From positions 21,390,001 through 21,454,000 of the forward strand of contig NC_065876.1 of assembly GCF_933775445.1 (NCBI RefSeq): 64,000 nucleotides of DNA, given 5' to 3'. The position numbers were made by a program, and so were the translations under genes. The DNA comes from Argentina anserina. Its lineage: Eukaryota > Streptophyta > Magnoliopsida > Rosales > Rosaceae. Positions 57,293 to 64,000 of the stretch are shown here, one piece after another. A model generated the notes under the pieces. That model saw only the letters and a program-made list of their open reading frames with translations, was not told the DNA's origin and did not search any database. Numbering within the stretch: the stretch's first letter is position 1; the number at the start of each line of letters is the position of its first letter.

Positions 57293-58060
57293 ACTACGCT
57301 CAAAGGTAGCGATAAAAGACGTCCTACGCGTAAGAACTTACTACGCCATGACGGACGCACTACGCTCAAAGGTAGCGATAATAGACGTCTTACGCGTAAG
57401 AACTTACTACGCCATGACGGATGCACTACGCCTAAAGGTAGCGATAAAAGACGTCCTACGCGTAAGAACTTACTATGCCATGACGGACGCACTACGCTCA
57501 AAGATAGCGATAATAGACGTCTTACGCGTAAGAACTTAATACGCCATGACGGACGCACTACGCTCAAAGGTAGCGATAAAAGACGTCCTACGCGTAAGAA
57601 CTTACTACGCCATGACGGACGCACTACGCTCAAAGGTAGCAATAAAAGACGTCCTACGCGTAAGAACTTACTACGCCATGACGGACGCACTACGCTCAAA
57701 GACAGCGATAAAAGACGTCCTACGCGTAAGAACTTACTACGCCATGACGGACGCACTACGCTCAAAGACAGCGATAAAAGACGTCCTACGCGTAAGAACT
57801 TACTACGCCATGACGGACGCACTACGCTCAAAGATAGCGATAAAAGACGTCCTACGCGTAAGAACTTACTACGCCATGACGGACGTACTACGCTCTGACG
57901 GACGTACTACGCTCAAAGGTAGCGATAAAAGATGTCCTACGCGTAAGAACTTACTACGCCATGACGGACGCACTACGCTCAAAGACAGCAATAAAAGACA
58001 TCCCACGCGTAAGAATCCACTACGCTATGACGGACGCACTACAAAGAGAGCGATCAAACG
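57293..58060 (+). repeat. 66 bp tandem array, about 11-12 copies
   Basis: Copies start at 57293, 57359, 57425, 57491, 57557, 57623, 57689, 57755 and 57821, exactly 66 bp apart. After a 22 bp irregular step they continue at 57909 and 57975, ending in a decayed copy at 58041. The unit contains ACTACGCTCAAAGGTAGCG, ATAAAAGACGTCCTACGCGT and AAGAACTTACTACGCCATGA. Because 66 is a multiple of three and the unit lacks stops in some frames, long repetitive open frames exist on both strands; I do not consider them genes. Confidence 0.95.
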
Positions 58061-58194
58061 TACTCTATAACACAACTCGGCATTCCTTAACCGGGGAGTG
58101 GGGGGACTACGAAAGGGTCTGTGAGACCCATTGCTAATTATGGCAAAACGCTCAAATATTAACTCCCCAGTCAAGAAATCACCTCTTTAGATTG

Positions 58195-58210
58195 GGAACT
58201 TGGGGGGACT
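58195..58210 (+). promoter_or_regulatory. Polypurine tract of the non-autonomous LTR element
   Basis: GGAACTTGGGGGGACT immediately upstream of the 3' LTR. Confidence 0.75.
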
Positions 58211-58682
58211 TGTTGACATAGGCTTATGCCCGCCATAATCAGCACAACTATCAGCGCATTAAGGCTAATGTATAGCAGTCTTACAATACTAATAGCAAGT
58301 CAGTCGTACTAGCTACGCAATGGGCCTCTCCGCGGCCCAAACTGACTACGGACGTACCCTCACGCGCATCTCAAAGAAGGCTCCAAAGAACACCTTAATC
58401 AGACGTCGTCCCACATCGAATGATAGGTAAACGATCTACCTTAACTCAACAATAAAAGGTCAAACTCTTGACCTTATAAGGTAAGTACACTGAACTCCCT
58501 ACTGTAACTCTGTATAAATTACCATCGCACTAACTTAAGCGTCGAAGAGTTGAAGACCATGCCGCCGTGGTCTCTACTTTGACGACGTGTGCTACCTGTG
58601 ACAGGAAGGAGACAAGGAATACAACGTACTATATCCACGAGGAGTAAGGCGTACTAAATCGAGTGTAATCACAACATTAACA
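58211..58682 (+). repeat. 3' LTR of the non-autonomous LTR element
   Basis: 472 bp, nearly identical to the 5' LTR, followed by AACAC. Confidence 0.92.
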
Positions 58683-58718
58683 AACACAAACATCATGAAA
58701 ACACACAATAAAACATAT

Positions 58719-59757
58719 TTAAAGTATTTCACCGGTTTCCACTCTCCAAATGTGTTTCACCAAGTCTTTCTGGAGCTCTCGATGGATGTAAGCGGATTCG
58801 AGATCGGCAACACGGTCGTGAAACCGTTGTATATTAGCTCCATCTCTACTGATTGGCTCAAAAAGAACTCGATTACCTTGTGCATTCACCGGCCCATCAT
58901 AAACCCGGAAAGCCCTTGATGGGTTTTGCAAGTCTTCTTCTTCTTCCTCATCATCATCCTCATCATCCACATACTCTTCCTCAACAATCATGTTATGCAA
59001 TATAATCCAAGCTAACATGATGGTAGTCATTACCGATTTGTGGTGCAATGTACAACTATGACGTATAATTGCCCATTGAGATTGCAAGATGCCAAATGCC
59101 CTTTCCACATCTTTCCGGTATGCCTCTTGTTTCTTTGCGAAGAGCTTATCTTGCGGCGTCTGGGGATTGGAAATTGTTTTGACAAATGTAGAGTACCTTG
59201 GATATATTCCGTCAGCCAGATAATAAGCTGTGGTGTACCTCTGTCTGTGGACTTCGTAGACGACAGTTGGGCCTCTTCCGGCAAGGATCTCTAAGAACAC
59301 ATTCGATAGGTGGAGCACATTAATGTCATTTTTAGCTCCAGGACAGCCAAAAAAAACTGTGCCATATCCATATATCATACGAGGCCCGTACGTTAGCATT
59401 CGTAGAGCCCCGGTCATCTTTTGTTAGGGAAGTAGCCATAGCAAACCAGTGGCGTCTTCTCTTTGATGCCAAGACATGTCGTGGTTGCAGAGGTCCGTCA
59501 TGATAATGTTGAATCGGTCTTTGCTCATCCTGTACCTCTGACGAAAGTCTTGAGCGTCGAAAATTGGACGTTCGATGAAGTAATCTTCCATGAGATTGCG
59601 TCCCCTAGATAGCCTATGACGTGGCTTATTCGGTTTTTTACCGCGACGTGAACCGCTTGGTCATGTTGATTCATCATCGTGTTGTGCTTCCGCCATGACC
59701 ACCTGATTCACGAATGATTGCTCCATATCGTCATCCTCTTCTTGTTGACGTTGTCTC
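58719..59757 (-). pseudogene. PIF/Harbinger transposase with internal deletion
   Basis: The N-terminal part (59757 to about 59418) reads MEQSFVNQVVMAEAQHDDES, then a TGA, then RNLMEDYFIERPIFDAQDFR and RYRMSKDRFNIIMTDLCNHD, the usual start of plant Harbinger transposases. Near 59400 a MRMLTYG segment is followed directly by PRMIYGYGTVFFGCPGAKND, which belongs about 130 residues further on. The segment with the first catalytic Asp (the SLDCMHW-type motif) is therefore deleted, and the frame changes. The C-terminal half is open: AYYLADGIYPRYSTFV, KDVERAFGILQSQWAI (with the catalytic Glu), and MLAWIILHNMIVEEE. The acidic tail and IWRVETGEIL stop at 58719. It cannot be active. Confidence 0.88.
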
Positions 59758-60179
59758 CGCCTGAAAAAATTGTGGAAGCTGAAAGGATTCATCAAAGTGA
59801 TGAACAAGGAAATGTTGGTAAGTGTTTAGATTGAAGGATGAGTTATATGCTCGGATTCTTCACAATGGTGTGAGTATAGAATGAGTGATATTAGACGTTT
59901 TTATAGCAAATTGGTCGAAAATCTTATCAGAAATTTGGTCCAATTATTTTGCCGACAATGACACGTGTCAATTCTCTACTAGTCGAAAATCTTATCGGAA
60001 ATCTGCTCCAATTATTTTAGCGACAATGACACGTGGCAGTGACACCTGTCAATTATCTATTAGTTGAAAATATTATCGGAAATTTTGGATAATATCGAGT
60101 CGATAATGACACGTGGCACATTATTATTGGTTGTAAATATATCTGGTAAAAAAAAATTAATTATTTTACAACAAGACAA

Positions 60180-60310
60180 AATTGAATTGCTCAAGCAAAT
60201 TGTAAATGGGTGTGTGAAAAAATCGATTTGCTTGAGCAAAATATGAAATCGATTTGCTTGAAGCAAAATTTGCTTCTGGCCCTACCATTTGCTTGAGCAA
60301 ATCCAATTTA
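60180..60310. repeat. Subterminal palindromic repeats of the Harbinger element, right end
   Basis: TTGCTCAAGCAAA, TTGCTTGAGCAAA (twice) and TTGCTTGAAGCAAA occur at about 60187, 60228, 60256 and 60290. They are probable binding sites for the element's Myb-like protein or transposase (inference). Confidence 0.7.
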
Positions 60311-60328
60311 TGGGTGTGGATGCTCTCA

Positions 60329-61345
60329 TAGCGGCAATGGAGCAAGTCTACCAATTTTAAAGGAATAGTTGAGATGTAAGTTTCACATTGGGGAATGAGA
60401 TTTTGTTGTAGAGTTTATTACATCTATTACCAATTAGTTTTAAATCTTATATCAATTTAGAGTTATTGGGCTAGCAGGATCAGTTGACTCTTCTCAATTG
60501 TTACCCATGTCGAAATAATTGATTAGGTGTTAGTCGACCCACTCTTTCCTTCAGCACCACAGTCTAGCACAACACTTGCATATATCCACACCTCTCAAGA
60601 AACCCGAGTCTTCAAATTTGTAACACATGGTCGAGTCGCTACAAGATCAGAATGATGTATTTCACCTTTTTATACTGAAATTGTTCAAAAAATTTGAACT
60701 GTTAAAACTTCAAAATCACATCACAAAAAAAAAAACGATTTGTGAAGGTTTACCTATAAATTTAACTAATAATTCGGCTCAAATTTAACTTAAATCGATC
60801 AGTATTGCTAATTTTTTATTTTATAATTTTACTTAGTTTGAAAAATGATAGCCGATTCATAACTACTCCAGTGTCAAGATAAAACAACTCAAAACTAGAC
60901 ACCTTCAATTGCAAGAACGATGCCAATAGTGTCCACTCCACGTTGTACTAAATCAAAGGTTTTTCTTTCACACAACTATGCCGGTGAAGTTTTAACCTAT
61001 GACCTATAAATTGGTAATTAAGCTACGTAACAAACCAAACCACGACCTACCGACTTTGACCAAAATGAATTACTCAAAGAAAAAGAGGAAAACTAATATA
61101 AAAAAAAAGAGAGGAAGAGAAAATAATTGGCCCATATTTTTCGTGGTGACGTGCCAATAAGGCGCGTACAACGCACGTCAGCTAAGACCGACAGTAGTAG
61201 CGACTAGCGAGGTCAGTGACAGTGACATTGCTTCTTCCTCACTCTCCCTCCCAAGTCCCACCCACCCCTTCTCCTCTCCTTCCCTCTCAATAAACCCAAA
61301 TATCAATCCCTCCAAAAATCCAAACCACTGCTCCAGACCCCAGTT
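60329..61345. other. Intergenic stretch and upstream region of the lung-7TM gene
   Basis: AT-rich and without a recognisable gene up to about 61130. The last 120 bp (61229-61340) is CT-rich, typical of a plant 5' UTR. No TATA box is obvious. Confidence 0.45.
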
Positions 61346-64000
61346 ATGGATTTCACATTCCACACAAGCACCAGAACCTTCTTCAGATTCACCACCAACC
61401 ACATCCCCTTCCTCCTCCCCCTCCTCCTCTTCTCATTCTTCTCCAATCCCAATCCCGCCGACGCCTCCATCCATATCTACCACCGCGACCTCTTCCGCGA
61501 AGTCGGCAACTCTTTCCTCCTCTCCGGCGGCAGCGAAGGCATCGCCGCCTCTCCCTCCTCCCGCTCTTACATCCGGTACAACTACTCATATCTGTTCAGC
61601 TTTCTCCTCTTCATTTCCGGAATGTTAATTCAATTGCATGTGATTTGAGATTGCGGCGGCGATTTTTTATACAGATTTGAGAATATCACGTTCTGGAGGA
61701 CGGAAGCGGCGGCGGACAGGAAGCACAGCAATGGGCTGGTCCAGGTCGTCATTTTCGAAGCGGCCGATCGGAATAATATCGGCGGCTCTGCTTATGGAGG
61801 GCAGAGATCTATATGCTGCACCGCTGATCTTGCGAAGATGGAAGGTTGTAAGCAAGGTGAAGTGATTAGGAGACCTTCTGCGGCAGATGCTAATTGGCCC
61901 ATTGTGTTGAATGTGAAGTTTAGGAAGAAGAGTATGTCTACTGCTATGGATTATCAGGAGATTTCCATCACCAAGACTGGGATGTATAACTTGTTTTTCG
62001 TAGCGTGTGATCCGAAGCTGAAGGAGTTGGTGATGAGTGGGAAGACGGTGTGGAAAGGCCCTGATGGTTATCTGCCTGGTCGAATGGCTCCATTGATGAA
62101 GTTTTACGTGTTCATGGCGCTTGCTTATGTGGTCATTGGTGTCATTTGGCTTGTTCAGTATGTGAGGTTTAGGGAGGATATTCTGCAACTTCAGCATTGC
62201 ATTACGGCTGTAATTGTGCTTGGATTGTTTGAGATGGTGCTTTGGTATTCCGACTATGTCAATTTTAACAACACAGGGATGAGGCCTGTTTTCCTTACGA
62301 CATTGGTTGTGACTGTTGGAGCTGTGAGAAAAACAGTTTCCCGCCTACTTATCCTCACTGTTTCTATGGGCTATGGTGTAGTGCGGCCTACTCTTGGGGG
62401 TCTTACCTCCAAGGTTCTTCTGCTTGGGGCAACTTTTTTTCTGGCCACAGAGTTGCTTAATATTACCGAGTATGTTGGGACGATTAATGATGTATCAGGA
62501 CGAGCGAGATTGTTTCTAGTTCTTCCTGATGCTTTCTTGGACGCATTTTTAATCTTGTGGATTTTCACCTCTCTAGCAAAAACACTGGAACATCTACAGG
62601 TACATCATTTATCAAACTGTACTTTATGCTTTTGTGTTTAAATCATGTTCTGTTTCCTTTGTTCTTCAAACCAAAAAAGTTTTATGTGCTAAAGTCTACA
62701 TTGATTTCAGACAAAGAGAAGCTCTGTCAAGTTGGATATGTACAGGAAATTCTCAAATGCATTGGCAGTGACAGTCATTGCCTCAGTTGCGTGGATAGCT
62801 TATGAGGTATGGTTTTGAGGGGTATGTATATTTATGCAGATGAAGTTATTAACTTTATGGGTTCCAGTCGTTCTCAGATCCTTTGAATATTGTGAAAATG
62901 ATACGTGGAATTTTCATCTGTCTGGTCTGGAGAGATGATATATATTATGTTAAGACTTGCATTTTCCTTCATACACACAGTAACACGGATAAAGAAATCA
63001 TTATGGTTCATTGATCTGTTTTAGGCCAAGTGAACCATTTGTTATTCACATCTGCCATCTCCCTAATTTTTCTTTTGTTTAAATTGTATTAGTCATTGTC
63101 TTCCTTCATCTAAAAAAAAAAAGACTTTGTTCTTAATATAATTTGTTATCTTTTCCCTAATTTTGTTTTCTTTGAGTTTTGAACAATTAACAGTTAACAT
63201 TGTTGCACCTGTAGGTGTACTTCAAAGCCACAGATCCCTTCAATGAGAAGTGGCATAGTGCTTGGATCATCACTGCTTTCTGGGATATTCTTTCATTTGC
63301 ATTGCTCTGTGTGATCTGCTACTTGTGGACACCATCTCAGAACTCTCAACGGTGAGCAATAATTCTTCATTTCCGTAAAATCAATAAGATCCATGTATTT
63401 ATATTCTCTTACTTTTATTGCAATTTATAAGACGATACTTGGAAATGCACGTTGTTATTTAGAATCTAGTCTATAGATAAGAGTGGCATTGAGACGGTGC
63501 ACACTTCATAGAAAGTCAGGGATGCACATGTACATAGGGTGAGTTTTATGAAGTGCTAGAGGGGGTTAGGCTGAGGTAGTTTAGATCGACAACTTGAGAG
63601 AGAAACAAAGTTTAGATTGCTTTATATTCTGGTAATATGCCCTGTCAAAGATTCTTTTTATTTAGCTTGGTTTTTCAGGAGGCTTGAGTTCATGTTGAAA
63701 TGTTTCTTTGTAGAGATCAATAATTTGATTGTCAACTACAAAATGAAATGATTTTTCTTTGAAAAGTGTCCTTATCTGTTATATTTGGCTGTGGAATACT
63801 ATTATGGATCATTAACAAAATCTGTCATATCAATGAAATTATAGATTAGCAAGTTAACTTTTATGATGCTGAGAAAATCTGTACTGCGAATTATTCATAG
63901 GTATGCATACTCAGAGAAGGTAGGTGAAGAATCTGATGATGAAGAATGTCAGTCTCTAACGGGGGGCAAGCCGGAGGGTGATATCGGCTTAGTCAATCAA
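61346..64000 (+). CDS. Lung seven-transmembrane receptor family protein (TMEM87/GPR107-like), 3' truncated by the window
   Basis: Members of this family are endomembrane (Golgi/trans-Golgi) seven-helix proteins with a large luminal N-terminal domain; plant members have been listed as candidate GPCR-like proteins, but their biochemical role is unsettled. Exons: 61346-61575, 61675-62599, 62711-62806, 63215-63351, 63901-beyond 64000; all GT-AG and in phase, with about 495 residues visible. A signal peptide is clear (IPFLLPLLLFSFFSNPNPADA). The luminal domain includes SIHIYHRDLFREVGNSFLLS, FENITFWRTEAA and two Cys in RSICCTADL. The seven helices begin at MKFYVFMALAYVVIGVIWLV, then CITAVIVLGLFEMVLWYSDY and onward, with MGYGVVRPTLGG as the signature of the family between helices. 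The tail begins EESDDEECQSL, acidic as usual. The start is the first ATG after the CT-rich leader. No defect is seen; the stop codon lies outside the window. Confidence 0.92.

Larger units (their letters stand above)
52009..58682 (+). mobile_element. Non-autonomous LTR retrotransposon with gag, antisense gene and 66 bp repeats
   Basis: Two 472 bp LTRs (52009-52480 and 58211-58682), both TGTTG...ATTAACA, are flanked by AACAT (52004-52008) and AACAC (58683-58687), a target-site duplication with one change. A TGGCGCCGTCTGTGGG primer-binding site follows the 5' LTR after one T, and the polypurine tract AACTTGGGGGGACT precedes the 3' LTR. A plus-strand gag is present but protease, reverse transcriptase, RNase H and integrase are all absent. 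Their place is taken by a three-exon gene on the opposite strand and a 66 bp tandem array. The gag type and primer site suggest a Ty3/gypsy origin, most likely the Tat/Ogre branch. LTR identity is high, so this is a young insertion. Confidence 0.9.
50020..60325. mobile_element. PIF/Harbinger element with Myb-like ORF and deleted transposase, holding a nested LTR element
   Basis: The left end GAGCATCCGCACC and the reverse complement of the right end GAGCATCCACACC form short inverted repeats. They are flanked by a 3 bp duplication TCA (50017-50019 and 60326-60328), consistent with the 3 bp T-N-A type targets of PIF/Harbinger. A Myb/SANT-like ORF (plus) and a DDE transposase (minus) converge, the normal two-gene layout. 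Without the nested 6.7 kb LTR element the length is about 3.6 kb. The subterminal regions differ: the left is GC-rich with GAGCA/CTGCTC motifs, the right is AT-rich with repeated TTGCTTGAGCAAA. Confidence 0.85.

Noticed and set aside
57293..58060. CRISPR-like regular repeat array
   Set aside because: The repeats are contiguous tandem copies with no unique spacers, inside a plant LTR element.
57239..58070. Long open frames of 120-219 codons on both strands over the 66 bp array
   Set aside because: They arise because the unit length is a multiple of three and lacks stops. The translations are pure tandem repeats in three frames with no independent start or neighbour support.
61178..61589. Gly/Arg-rich minus-strand ORFs over the lung-7TM first exon
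   Set aside because: Shadows of the CT-rich leader and the signal-peptide exon, which has clear family motifs on the plus strand.

Overview
This is a 64 kb piece of plant nuclear DNA. Genes carry many GT-AG introns with AT-rich non-coding sequence, and most of the window is nested transposable elements of typical angiosperm types. The gene set (ALG6, PYM, a CDCA7-type zinc-finger protein, PRORP, a lung-7TM protein) fits a dicot. A Rosaceae origin is my impression only; nothing here proves it.

Layout. 1-14 kb: AT-rich intergenic DNA with a small inverted-repeat element and LINE relics, and an apparently intact minus-strand ALG6 gene in six exons (9226..4519), with a decayed partial copy of its last exon just downstream. 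14-17.3 kb: an intact four-exon PYM gene. 18-30 kb: a decayed WNK-kinase C-terminal fragment split by a Ty1/copia element (20381-27607), itself split by a 2.5 kb CACTA element (22056-24571). Both insertions keep target-site duplications. 30.3-33 kb: an intact 12-exon gene for a CDCA7/R1-type zinc-finger protein with a DDT-like region. 33.9-39.1 kb: the last coding exon of an unidentified minus-strand membrane protein, followed by a second copia element (34117-39091) whose 3' end carries a 77 bp copy of its own 5' host flank. 39.6-48.1 kb: a PRORP (protein-only RNase P) pseudogene lacking its PPR half. Its introns hold a 4.9 kb hAT element (itself holding a probable 2.9 kb solo LTR and a 3 x 0.5 kb tandem array), a long CT microsatellite and a 1.2 kb Mutator-like element. 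48.9-49.7 kb: a BAG-domain pseudogene. 50.0-60.3 kb: a PIF/Harbinger element with a decayed Myb-like ORF and a deleted transposase, split by a non-autonomous LTR retrotransposon (52009-58682). That retrotransposon has gag but no pol and carries a spliced antisense gene of about 795 codons. 61.3-64 kb: the first five exons of a lung-7TM/TMEM87-like gene running off the window.

How it works together. The host genes are unrelated housekeeping or chromatin functions: N-glycan precursor glucosylation in the ER, exon-junction-complex recycling, probable DNA-methylation maintenance, and an endomembrane 7TM protein. I see no operon-like unit or defence island. The most unusual object is the LTR element in which gag and a three-exon antisense gene are arranged tail to tail, their stop codons sharing one CTAG, followed by an array of 66 bp repeats. 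The nesting order is readable from target-site duplications at nearly every boundary.
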